Source of the DNA: Betaproteobacteria bacterium
GTDB taxonomy: Bacteria > Pseudomonadota > Gammaproteobacteria > Burkholderiales > Nitrosomonadaceae
Direction of reading: 5' to 3'
Assembly (NCBI GenBank): GCA_022601315.1
Contig: JAHZIU010000373.1
Span: 1-13,277, forward strand
Length of the DNA stretch: 13,277 nt
Shown: piece by piece, positions 6,128 through 13,277 of the stretch
How positions within the stretch are numbered: the stretch's first letter is position 1
How the letters are laid out: each line of letters opens with the position of its first letter
Made by a program: the position numbers and the translations under genes
The notes under the pieces: model-generated
Seen by the model: the letters and a program-made list of their open reading frames with translations, nothing else
Database searches by the model: none
Told to the model about the DNA's origin: nothing

Positions 6128-7294
6128 TTAAAACGGGCCGGTTATCTCGTACGTAATACCATCTTCTGATCGCCCACTTTTCCCGCGTTGAGAGCTAAAA
6201 TACAAGCGCGTGCCATCTGGACTAAAAGCTGGGCCCGTTATTTCTGAATGGTCTTGACCTACGATTTGTAACAAAGGATATACATCCTGATTACTAATGA
6301 CTACGATCTGTAAATTACCCTCATCTTCTGCAACCAACAAGTCACCAGAGGCGTTTGCTGTAATATTATCAACACCTGTTAGTACTGGCTGCAAATAATA
6401 AGCTGCGTTGTAAACAATACTTAACTGACTGTTCTGAATGTGGTATGCCCACACACAATCATCACCTTTGGTTGTAAAGTAAATAGTGCCATCATGGTAC
6501 CAAATACCTTCCCCGCCATTAAAGTAGCTGACATTATTTAATTGCTTGCGCGTTGGTGTTGTGGTTGCTAATGGGTCTGGTAGACGATGCCAATATACTT
6601 TACCAATATGTTTATCAGAGACCTCCGCCACTTCTAGAAAACCATCATCCAGATCAGGGTGTCCCTTAGCATCAAATGAGTGAGCGGTATAGCGATATAA
6701 ACAACCATCAGGCAGGTCTTCAGTGAGATAAAATTTCTGATTAACAATATCAAAAGCAACAGCCTCGTGATTAAATGACCCTAATTTCTCTCTTACTCTA
6801 GGTGGATTAATACCAAACGGATCACATTCCCATACTTGTCCTTTGTCAATTTCTTCGCAAGATAACCATGTTTGCCAAGGTGTATGTCCACCTGCACAAT
6901 TTCTAGTGGTGCCACTTAAAATTGAGTAGGCATCAATCACTTCACCCTGCTGATTAAATCGTAAAGCCCCTGCTCCACCAGTTTTACTATCCATTTCGCT
7001 ATTCGAAACATATACCCAACCACCGCCAGCTGAAGCAAAAACTGCGCCGCCATCAGGCGCAGCATGCCATGTATAACCAGAAATCTTCTGACTTGATTGG
7101 GCAATAATTTGAGATTTAAAGCCTTTAGGCAATCGTATTCCATTACGATCAGGTGGGAGCAAAGGTCCTAATTTTTCTTTTGACAAAGACGATTGCTTAA
7201 ATGATCCAGCTAGCAGGTTATTTCCAACAAAAGCACCAAGACTTGCAAAACTATACTGTAGTAATTTCCTTCTACTCAGATTAAATTTTTCCAT
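6128..7294 (-). CDS. Tat-exported PhoX/DUF839-family protein (putative alkaline phosphatase)
   Basis: The 388-residue product starts with a twin-arginine signal (NLSRRKLLQYS, residues 5-15, then a hydrophobic stretch to about 30), implying folded export with bound metals. The body is the PhoX-type beta-propeller (DUF839). TRNCAGGHTPWQTWLSCEE at about 130-148 matches the segment that carries the metal-binding cysteine in PhoX; here the candidate is Cys133. FNHEAVAFD (174-182), a TEDLPDG motif (191-197), GGEGIWY (260-266) and VAEDEGN (321-327) supply the acidic ligands expected for Fe/Ca centres. It is shorter than classical PhoX (over 600 residues) and belongs to the compact branch, whose substrate is not firmly known. 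A TATACT -10-like hexamer lies at 7354-7359 without a good -35. It may be co-transcribed with the ligase 71 bases downstream. Confidence 0.82.
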   Translation of the reverse strand: MEKFNLSRRKLLQYSFASLGAFVGNNLLAGSFKQSSLSKEKLGPLLPPDRNGIRLPKGFKSQIIAQSSQKISGYTWHAAPDGGAVFASAGGGWVYVSNSEMDSKTGGAGALRFNQQGEVIDAYSILSGTTRNCAGGHTPWQTWLSCEEIDKGQVWECDPFGINPPRVREKLGSFNHEAVAFDIVNQKFYLTEDLPDGCLYRYTAHSFDAKGHPDLDDGFLEVAEVSDKHIGKVYWHRLPDPLATTTPTRKQLNNVSYFNGGEGIWYHDGTIYFTTKGDDCVWAYHIQNSQLSIVYNAAYYLQPVLTGVDNITANASGDLLVAEDEGNLQIVVISNQDVYPLLQIVGQDHSEITGPAFSPDGTRLYFSSQRGKSGRSEDGITYEITGPF

Positions 7295-7388
7295 AAAGCA
7301 GTTTTCAATAAACAGAATGAAACTATCTGGCTATCCGGGTATATTTTATCCGCAGTATAGAAGTACTGATTTCTAAGCAGACGCGTAA

Positions 7389-9803
7389 TTAATGTTTTAG
7401 AACTGTTCCTGTCACCTTTTCGTCTTTCGCGGATTGTAAAGAAGGGGAAGTAATTGATGCAGAAATAACCTCAGGTTTACGTTCCAGCGCCAAATCAAGT
7501 ACTTCATCAATCCATTTTACTGGGCGGATCATCAATTGATTTTTTATATTCGCTGGAATTTCAGCCAAGTCTTTTACATTCTTTTCTGGAATTAAAACAG
7601 TTTTAATACCGCCACGATGTGCTGCCAACAGTTTTTCTTTAAGGCCACCAATTGGGAGAACTTCACCACGTAGTGTGATCTCACCCGTCATGGCCACATC
7701 AGACTTTACCGCAATATGAGTTAACACCGATACGATAGCGACACAAATACCAATACCGGCACTTGGACCATCTTTTGGTATTGCACCTTCAGGTAAATGG
7801 ACATGGATATCATTATTTTGGTAGAAATCCTCCGCGATACCCAGTATTTGTGAGCGGCTTCTAACTACAGAAAGTGCAGTTTGAATAGATTCTTGCATTA
7901 CTTCACCAAGTTTACCTGTCGCAATTGTCTTGCCTTTCCCAGGTAATACTACTGCTTCTATGGCAAGCAACTCTCCGCCAATTTCAGTCCACGCCAGACC
8001 GGTAACTTGTCCAATTTGACTTTCCTCTTCTGCTATGCCATAAGTATAGCGTTTGACACCTAAGAATTTCTCAATATTACGTGAAGTAACAGCTATTCGC
8101 TGTTTACCTGTTTTTTTAAGTAATAAGGCTTTAACCGCTTTTCTGCATATTTTTGATATCTCACGTTCCATTGCACGTACCCCCGCTTCTCTTGTGTAGT
8201 AACGAGTGATATCACGCAAAACCGAATCAGAAACACTTAGCTCATTTTCCTTCAGCCCATGGTTCTTCATCTGCTTGGATAACAAGTACCGGGTAGAAAT
8301 ATTTAACTTTTCATCTTCGGTATACCCGGATAAATTAATTACTTCTAATCGATCTAATAACGCAGGCGGAATGTTTAATGAATTAGCGGTTGCTACGAAC
8401 ATTACATCTGACAAGTCATACTCAACTTCTACGTAGTGATCAACAAAAGTATTATTTTGTTCCGGATCCAGAACTTCTAATAGCGCGGACGCAGGATCAC
8501 CACGAAAATCCATACCCATTTTGTCTACTTCATCAAGTAGAAATAAAGGGTTCTTTACGCCAACTCTGCTCATGTTATGCAATATTTTTCCTGGCATAGA
8601 ACCAATATAGGTTCGTCGATGGCCCCGAATTTCAGCTTCATCACGTACACCACCTAATGACATACGAACAAATTTTCTATTTGTTGCACGCGCTATGGAC
8701 TGCCCTAAAGATGTTTTACCAACACCAGGCGGGCCGACTAAACAAAGAATTGGTGCTTTTAATTTTTCCACTCTTTGCTGTACGGCTAAGTACTCAACTA
8801 TACGTTCTTTAACTTTTTCCAATCCATAATGGTCTTCTTCTAGCACTGCCTCAGCCGTATTTAAGTTCTTGCTGATTTTACTTTTCTTTCTCCATGGCAA
8901 TGCTACCAATGTATCAATATAATTGCGCACAACTGTTGCTTCAGCTGACATCGGTGACATTAAACGTAATTTTTTTAATTCTGATTCTGCTTTAGTGCGC
9001 GCCTCTTTAGGCATTTGGGCTGATTTTATTTTTTTCTCAATTTCTTCCAGATCGGCACCATCTTCACCTTCGCCTAATTCTTTCTGAATGGCCTTAACTT
9101 GTTCATTCAGATAGTAATCACGCTGACTTTTTTCCATCTGGCGCTTTACTCTGCCTCGAATACGTTTTTCAACTTGTAGTATATCTAATTCAGTTTCAAG
9201 TAAACCCAACAAATGTTCCAAACGTTTAGGCACATCAAAAATTTCTAGGATTTCCTGCTTTTGCTCGAGTTTCAATGGAAGATAAGCAGCAATTGTGTCC
9301 GCCATGCGGCCTGCCTCATCAATACCGCCAAGTGATGTAATGATTTCTGGCGGTATTTTTTTATTTAGTTTCACATACTGATCAAATTGCGTCAGTATTG
9401 CACGTCGCATTGCTTCAGCTTCTGGATTATCTTCATTATTAATAATGACTTGTGATGCTTTTCCAGAAAAATAGGACTCTGTTTCAATTAGTTCTTGTAT
9501 AAGTGCACGATGATTACCTTCCACCAATACTTTTACCGTGCCATCTGGTAATTTAAGCATTTGTAATAAACTTGCCACGCTGCATACATCATAGAGATCT
9601 TCTGGCGCTGGCTCATCTTTTGCGGCAATTCGCTGTGCAACTAGGAGTATATTTTTATTCGACTCCATTGCAAACTCAAGCGCTTTAATTGATTTTTCAC
9701 GGCCGACAAATAACGGTATGACCATGTGTGGAAAAACCACCACATCACGTAATGGCAATAGCGGCAAAACTATTTGTTCAGAATCATTTACTAAAGAAGT
9801 CAT
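7389..9803 (-). CDS. lon: ATP-dependent protease Lon (La)
   Basis: Lon is a cytoplasmic homohexameric AAA+ serine protease that degrades misfolded and selected regulatory proteins. The 804-residue length and domain order are those of LonA. The N-terminal substrate domain begins [20 protein letters not shown] and runs to about 205, followed by a long coiled helix. The AAA+ module has Walker A GPPGVGKT (357-364) and Walker B FLLDEVD (421-427). The S16 protease domain has PKDGPSAG with nucleophile Ser681 and LPIGGLKEK with Lys724, the standard Ser-Lys dyad. All key residues are intact. The ATG at 9803 has only a weak Shine-Dalgarno (GAG). It follows clpX by 263 bases containing a sigma-32-like promoter. 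The hupB gene that often follows lon is absent here; a PhoX-type gene lies downstream instead. Confidence 0.98.
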   Translation of the reverse strand: MTSLVNDSEQIVLPLLPLRDVVVFPHMVIPLFVGREKSIKALEFAMESNKNILLVAQRIAAKDEPAPEDLYDVCSVASLLQMLKLPDGTVKVLVEGNHRALIQELIETESYFSGKASQVIINNEDNPEAEAMRRAILTQFDQYVKLNKKIPPEIITSLGGIDEAGRMADTIAAYLPLKLEQKQEILEIFDVPKRLEHLLGLLETELDILQVEKRIRGRVKRQMEKSQRDYYLNEQVKAIQKELGEGEDGADLEEIEKKIKSAQMPKEARTKAESELKKLRLMSPMSAEATVVRNYIDTLVALPWRKKSKISKNLNTAEAVLEEDHYGLEKVKERIVEYLAVQQRVEKLKAPILCLVGPPGVGKTSLGQSIARATNRKFVRMSLGGVRDEAEIRGHRRTYIGSMPGKILHNMSRVGVKNPLFLLDEVDKMGMDFRGDPASALLEVLDPEQNNTFVDHYVEVEYDLSDVMFVATANSLNIPPALLDRLEVINLSGYTEDEKLNISTRYLLSKQMKNHGLKENELSVSDSVLRDITRYYTREAGVRAMEREISKICRKAVKALLLKKTGKQRIAVTSRNIEKFLGVKRYTYGIAEEESQIGQVTGLAWTEIGGELLAIEAVVLPGKGKTIATGKLGEVMQESIQTALSVVRSRSQILGIAEDFYQNNDIHVHLPEGAIPKDGPSAGIGICVAIVSVLTHIAVKSDVAMTGEITLRGEVLPIGGLKEKLLAAHRGGIKTVLIPEKNVKDLAEIPANIKNQLMIRPVKWIDEVLDLALERKPEVISASITSPSLQSAKDEKVTGTVLKH

Positions 9804-9824
9804 ATATGCTCATTTAAAAATTAG

Positions 9825-9839
9825 TATTAATGATTAATA
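9825..9839. repeat. Perfect 15-bp dyad at the predicted lon transcription start
   Basis: TATTAATGATTAATA is a perfect inverted repeat (seven-base arms, one central base). It lies directly downstream of the candidate lon -10 element and spans its predicted start site, an operator-like position. A short AT-rich palindrome can arise by chance in this composition, so functional meaning is uncertain. Confidence 0.35.
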
Positions 9840-9864
9840 TTTGGGCGCTAATCAAAAGATCAAG
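9839..9864 (-). promoter_or_regulatory. Candidate heat-shock (sigma-32) promoter of lon
   Basis: On the minus strand, CTTGATC (9864-9858) and GCCCAAAT (9846-9839) are separated by 11 bases. They resemble the sigma-32 consensus CTTGAAA and CCCCATNT with two mismatches in each element. The predicted start near 9833 gives a leader of about 30 bases before lon. Heat-shock control of lon is classical in enterobacteria. The elements are imperfect and the spacer is at the short end, so this is a candidate only. Confidence 0.45.
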
Positions 9865-9989
9865 ATTAAAAAAATATCAGTTTACAGTAGCACATATTTG
9901 CTTGGAGAGAATCGTCAAAACAGAATCAATTATATATGTGTATTCACATCTTATTAGTTCCGTAGCAATAAATAATACTTAAATGCTAT

Positions 9990-10006
9990 ATTAAAATAAT
10001 TTTAAT
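9990..10006. repeat. Perfect 17-bp AT palindrome in the clpX-lon spacer
   Basis: ATTAAAATAATTTTAAT is a perfect dyad with eight-base arms, 61 bases past the clpX stop. It could be the 3' end structure of the tig-clpPX transcript or an AT-rich protein-binding site upstream of lon. It has no adjacent GC stem or clean T tract, so it is not a classical intrinsic terminator. Confidence 0.3.
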
Positions 10007-10066
10007 CACCGACGGTCACAATCTATATATCAGAAAATATCATATATTGAATAAGTCAAAAATGAA

Positions 10067-11344
10067 TTATTTAGAACGTTTAGCGACCTTTGGTTGATCC
10101 GAATAAATCAAAATTGGCTTAATATCATCATTAACCGTATTGTAATCAATAACTACTTTAGTAACATTCTCTAATGATGGAAGGTCATACATAATATCCA
10201 GCAGAATTTCTTCTAGGATTGAACGCAATCCACGTGCACCGGTCTTTCGTATCAATGCTTTATTAGCTATTTCTTTCAGCGCTTGTTCACGAAACTCAAG
10301 TTCAACGCCGCCCTCCATGTTAAACATTTTCCAATATTGCTTAACAAGTGCATTTTTTGGCTCTGTCAAAATCTGGATTAATGCTTCTACATTAAGCTCA
10401 TCCAGTGTCGCCACAACTGGCAAGCGGCCAACGAATTCAGGGATCAATCCAAATTTCACAAGATCTTCTGGTTCAACATCCTGTAAAACCAGATTAATAT
10501 CTTTACGACTGTTACTTTTAACATCAGCGCCAAATCCAATTCCACCTTTTTCCGAACGTCCTCTAATTACCTTATCCAGGCCATCAAATGCGCCGCCACA
10601 GATAAATAAAATATTTGTGGTATCAACTTGAACAAATTCTTGATTAGGATGCTTGCGCCCACCTTGCGGAGGAACCAATGCGGTGGTTCCTTCGATTAGT
10701 TTTAGCAGCGCTTGTTGCACACCCTCGCCTGACACATCACGAGTAATTGAAGGATTGTCAGATTTACGTGATATCTTATCTATCTCATCGATATAAACAA
10801 TGCCACGCTGTGCCTTATCAGCATCATAATTGCATTTCTGCAATAGCTTTTGAATAATATTTTCAACATCTTCACCCACATAACCCGCTTCAGTCAGCGC
10901 AGTTGCATCTGCCATAATAAAGGGCACATCCAAAAGTCGTGCTAGTGTTTGAGCTAATAAAGTCTTACCCGAGCCGGTTGGGCCAATAAGTAAAATATTG
11001 CTTTTAGCCAGTTCAATATCATCACCATCATCGGATTTAACTGAATATTTAAGACGCTTGTAATGATTATAAACAGCAACGGATAGAATCTTTTTTGCTG
11101 CTTCCTGCCCAATGACATATTGATTCAATATTTCACATATTTCATGTGGCACAGGCAAATTAGATTTAACCAGCTTGGTCGCCTCATCACCTTGCATTTC
11201 CTCGCGGATGATATCGTTACAAAGTTCAATACATTCATCACAAATAAATACAGATGGTCCAGCAATTAGTTTTCTGACTTCATGCTGACTTTTACCGCAG
11301 AATGAACAATAAAGTAGTTTCTCACCACTAGTTTTGTCTGGCAT
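10067..11344 (-). CDS. clpX: ClpX, ATPase/unfoldase subunit of ClpXP protease
   Basis: ClpX is the AAA+ hexamer that recognises, unfolds and feeds substrates such as ssrA-tagged proteins to ClpP. The 425-residue product has all expected parts. A Cys4 zinc-binding domain uses Cys13, Cys16, Cys35 and Cys38 (CSFC and CDEC). Walker A is GPTGSGKT (121-128), pore loop GYVG is 154-157, Walker B is VYIDEID (183-189), and the RKH loop is at 230-232. The IGF loop that docks ClpP is at 269-271, and sensor 2 is in GARGLRS near 371. The ATG at 11344 has a clear AGGA Shine-Dalgarno. It follows clpP by 74 bases containing an A/T-rich hairpin, and is probably co-transcribed with tig and clpP. Confidence 0.98.
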   Translation of the reverse strand: MPDKTSGEKLLYCSFCGKSQHEVRKLIAGPSVFICDECIELCNDIIREEMQGDEATKLVKSNLPVPHEICEILNQYVIGQEAAKKILSVAVYNHYKRLKYSVKSDDGDDIELAKSNILLIGPTGSGKTLLAQTLARLLDVPFIMADATALTEAGYVGEDVENIIQKLLQKCNYDADKAQRGIVYIDEIDKISRKSDNPSITRDVSGEGVQQALLKLIEGTTALVPPQGGRKHPNQEFVQVDTTNILFICGGAFDGLDKVIRGRSEKGGIGFGADVKSNSRKDINLVLQDVEPEDLVKFGLIPEFVGRLPVVATLDELNVEALIQILTEPKNALVKQYWKMFNMEGGVELEFREQALKEIANKALIRKTGARGLRSILEEILLDIMYDLPSLENVTKVVIDYNTVNDDIKPILIYSDQPKVAKRSK

Positions 11345-11379
11345 AATTTTTTCCTACTATAGTCAAGTAAAGATTCCCA

Positions 11380-11400
11380 AAATAAAAGAAAGTTTTATTT
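11380..11400 (-). promoter_or_regulatory. AT-rich hairpin between clpP and clpX
   Basis: AAATAAAA (11380-11387) and TTTTATTT (11393-11400) are perfectly complementary around a five-base loop, in the 74-base gap between clpP and clpX. The stem has no G-C pairs, so it is weak as a terminator. It may mark an RNA-processing site or a 3' stabiliser that sets the clpP to clpX ratio. Confidence 0.3.
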
Positions 11401-11418
11401 GCGACTACTAAATCAAGG

Positions 11419-12060
11419 TTAATCTACACTTTCATCTCTGTGTGTTATTACAGCATCAACTAAACCATACTTTACTGATTCTTCAGCGCTTAAAAAATTA
11501 TCACGATCAGTATCTTTTTCAATATCAGATACTGGTTTACCGGCATGCTTTGCCATAATCTCATTTAGCCGGGATTTAAGGTACAGGATCTCTTTCGCAT
11601 GTATCTCAATATCGGACGCTTGGCCTTGAAAACCGCCCAGTGGTTGGTGAATCATTACACGTGAATTTGGCAAACAGAAACGCTTCCCTTTAGCGCCTGC
11701 TGTCAGTAATAACGCCCCCATACTAGCAGCTTGTCCAATACACAACGTACTAACGTCTGATTTTATATATTGCATCGTATCGTAGATAGCCAGGCCAGCC
11801 GAAACTATGCCGCCAGGGGAATTGATATAAAAATGAATATCTTTTTCAGAATTTTCAGATTCCAAGAATAAAAATTGTGCGGCAACTAGATTAGCAGAGG
11901 CTTCAGTAACAGGCCCGACCAAAAAGACAACTCTCTCCTTTAATAAGCGAGAATAAATGTCATAGGCACGCTCACCACGTCCACTTGTCTCAATCACCAT
12001 GGGTATTAATCCCAGGTTGCTTGGTTCTGTATTGTTCTGCTGATCAAATTGTTGCGTCAT
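11419..12060 (-). CDS. clpP: ClpP, proteolytic subunit of the Clp protease
   Basis: ClpP forms the double-heptamer serine protease chamber that works with ClpX (and ClpA where present). The 213-residue product carries the full catalytic triad: Ser113 in [11 protein letters not shown], His138 in MIHQPLGG and Asp187 in DTDRDNF. Their spacing (25 and 74 residues after the Ser) equals that of E. coli ClpP. The N-terminal residues 1-15 or so are likely a propeptide removed on assembly, and [20 protein letters not shown] is the typical start of the mature region. The ATG at 12060 follows the trigger factor stop by one base (TAA-T-ATG). Its GGGGAT Shine-Dalgarno lies inside the last codons of tig, which indicates translational coupling. 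This looks like a normal housekeeping ClpP, not an accessory paralogue. Confidence 0.98.
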   Translation of the reverse strand: MTQQFDQQNNTEPSNLGLIPMVIETSGRGERAYDIYSRLLKERVVFLVGPVTEASANLVAAQFLFLESENSEKDIHFYINSPGGIVSAGLAIYDTMQYIKSDVSTLCIGQAASMGALLLTAGAKGKRFCLPNSRVMIHQPLGGFQGQASDIEIHAKEILYLKSRLNEIMAKHAGKPVSDIEKDTDRDNFLSAEESVKYGLVDAVITHRDESVD

Positions 12061-12061
12061 A

Positions 12062-13277
12062 TTAAGATATCCCCATCATTTCATCAAAAGTTACAGCTTT
12101 ATCAACCATTTTTACTTTTTCTAGCGCCCACAATACAACATTATCTTCTAGTGCCAGTGACTGTATTTCTTTCAAACGCTCCGCTGAGGCATAATGCCAT
12201 TTCACAACTTGTTCAGGATTATCATAATTTTGCGCCATTTCTTCTATGATACTACGAACTTTTTCAGGTGTTGCTTTTAAATCATGCACTTTGACCAATT
12301 CAGCCAAAATCAATCCTAGTTTAATTCTATTATCCGCTTTATCTTTAAACATTTCTGGTGAAAGCTGGATATCTTTTGCTTTCATACCACGTGATTCAAA
12401 ATTCTCACTCGCCTCTTTCATTAAGCGTTCAGTTTCTTGATCAACTAATACATTTGGCGCTTCTATCTGTGTAGTATCTAAAAAACACTGCATTACTTGT
12501 TCTTTGAGTTTTGATCTCGTACGTTTTAGAACTTCGCGCTCAAGATCCTGTCGAATTCCAACTCTTACTTTTTCCAAATCACCATCAGGGATACCTAGTA
12601 ATTTAGCAAATTCAGCATTAACCTCAGGTAATACAGGCATATTTATTTCATGCAGTTTTACCGTAAATGTCACGGTTTTGCCTGCCATATCTTTGCTATG
12701 ATATTCTTCTGGGAAAGTCACATCGAACGACTTTTCCTGAGCAATATCCAAGTCTATTAATGCATTCTCAAAATCTTTTAAAAATTTTCCTTCACCAATA
12801 ACCAATTCAACATTCTCTGCCTTCCCGCCTGCAAAATCTTTGCCATCCAAAACGCCGTGAAAATCAATCTTGACACGGTCATCAGTTTTTGCCGGACGGC
12901 CTACTGGTTGAAATTGCACTTGTTGCTTACGAATCATTTCAATTGTTTTGTCAATATCCGCATCTGAAACTTGTACTATTGGTTTTTCGACGCTGTGTTG
13001 ACTCAGATCACCCAATATTATTTCCGGATAGACTTCAAATGTCGCGCTAAATGTATATAAATCGTTAACATCTTCACTAGTTTCTTTTGCTTGAAAATCT
13101 GGATATCCTGCAATCTTTAAATCAAGCGATTTAACTGTTTCATTGAATTCTTTTTGTATGATGTCACCCAATACATCTTGATGAATCTGAGCACCATATT
13201 TTTGTTCAACAATTTTAAGTGGAACTTTTCCAGGACGAAAACCATGTAATTTAGTGGTCTTTGCCAGCTGCTTTAAA
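12062..13277 (-). CDS. tig: Trigger factor (ribosome-associated chaperone), N-terminus outside window
   Basis: Trigger factor binds near the ribosome exit tunnel and shields nascent chains; its middle domain is an FKBP-type prolyl isomerase. The frame is open to the right edge, giving 404 residues. The first visible ones read [19 protein letters not shown], containing the ribosome-binding loop GFRxGK near position 45 of the full protein. So about 31 residues are missing and the real start lies beyond 13277. The TTG at 13171 is internal, not a start. The FKBP-type domain is visible from [19 protein letters not shown] through [13 protein letters not shown], followed by the helical C-terminal arms to MDKAV-like residues and MMGIS. 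It is the first gene of the tig-clpP-clpX set and ends one base before clpP. Confidence 0.97.
   Translation of the reverse strand, partial: LKQLAKTTKLHGFRPGKVPLKIVEQKYGAQIHQDVLGDIIQKEFNETVKSLDLKIAGYPDFQAKETSEDVNDLYTFSATFEVYPEIILGDLSQHSVEKPIVQVSDADIDKTIEMIRKQQVQFQPVGRPAKTDDRVKIDFHGVLDGKDFAGGKAENVELVIGEGKFLKDFENALIDLDIAQEKSFDVTFPEEYHSKDMAGKTVTFTVKLHEINMPVLPEVNAEFAKLLGIPDGDLEKVRVGIRQDLEREVLKRTRSKLKEQVMQCFLDTTQIEAPNVLVDQETERLMKEASENFESRGMKAKDIQLSPEMFKDKADNRIKLGLILAELVKVHDLKATPEKVRSIIEEMAQNYDNPEQVVKWHYASAERLKEIQSLALEDNVVLWALEKVKMVDKAVTFDEMMGIS

Noticed and set aside
7353..7368. Small stem (CAGTA/TACTG, six-base loop) between lon and the PhoX-like gene as a lon terminator.
   Set aside because: The stem is only five pairs, with no T tract on the transcribed side. 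It is too weak to call.
10317..10631. Plus-strand open frame of 104 codons within clpX, and similar antisense frames in lon, the decarboxylase and tig.
   Set aside because: All lie fully antisense to conserved genes with complete catalytic motifs and show no protein-like domain of their own.
13169..13171. TTG as a possible start of trigger factor.
   Set aside because: The same frame continues upstream to the window edge with clear trigger factor sequence, including GFRPGKVP, so this codon is an internal leucine.

Overview
The window looks like an AT-rich (roughly 40% G+C by eye) proteobacterial chromosome. A flagellar flgB operon divergent from flgA, exosortase A/PEP-CTERM accessory genes and a standard tig-clpP-clpX-lon block together suggest a betaproteobacterium. 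A Nitrosomonadales (Nitrosomonas-like) origin is my best guess, but it is an inference from gene content and protein character, not from a database match.

Layout. Positions 1-1627 (minus strand) carry flgB, flgC, flgD and the first 37 codons of flgE, which runs off the left edge. A well-formed sigma-54 promoter lies about 40 bases upstream of flgB. A 333-base divergent intergenic region follows, with a striking cluster of GCGGCAA half-sites just before flgA (plus strand, 1961-2677). flgA converges on an exosortase-linked accessory cassette read on the minus strand: AMP-forming acyl/aminoacyl ligase (4464-6056), PLP-dependent decarboxylase (3232-4467, overlapping the ligase by four bases) and a small acyl carrier protein (2767-3018, behind a 213-base leader). 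Upstream of the ligase is a Tat-exported PhoX/DUF839-type protein (6128-7294). The rest is the proteostasis block on the minus strand, transcribed right to left: trigger factor (partial at the right edge), ClpP, ClpX and Lon. A heat-shock-like promoter candidate precedes lon.

How the genes work together. FlgB and FlgC (rod), FlgD (hook cap), FlgE (hook) and FlgA (P-ring chaperone) build the rod, ring and hook. Trigger factor, ClpXP and Lon handle folding of new chains and ATP-dependent proteolysis. The ligase, carrier protein and decarboxylase form a logical three-step module: activate a carboxylic or amino acid, load it on the carrier, and decarboxylate it while bound. The genes co-occur with exosortase A systems (TIGR03098/TIGR03099-type families), but the product is not established. 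This cassette is the most interesting part of the window.

I see no tRNA, rRNA, insertion sequence, CRISPR array or phage gene. Apart from the cassette, the promoters and a set of AT-rich palindromes, the window is conserved housekeeping sequence.
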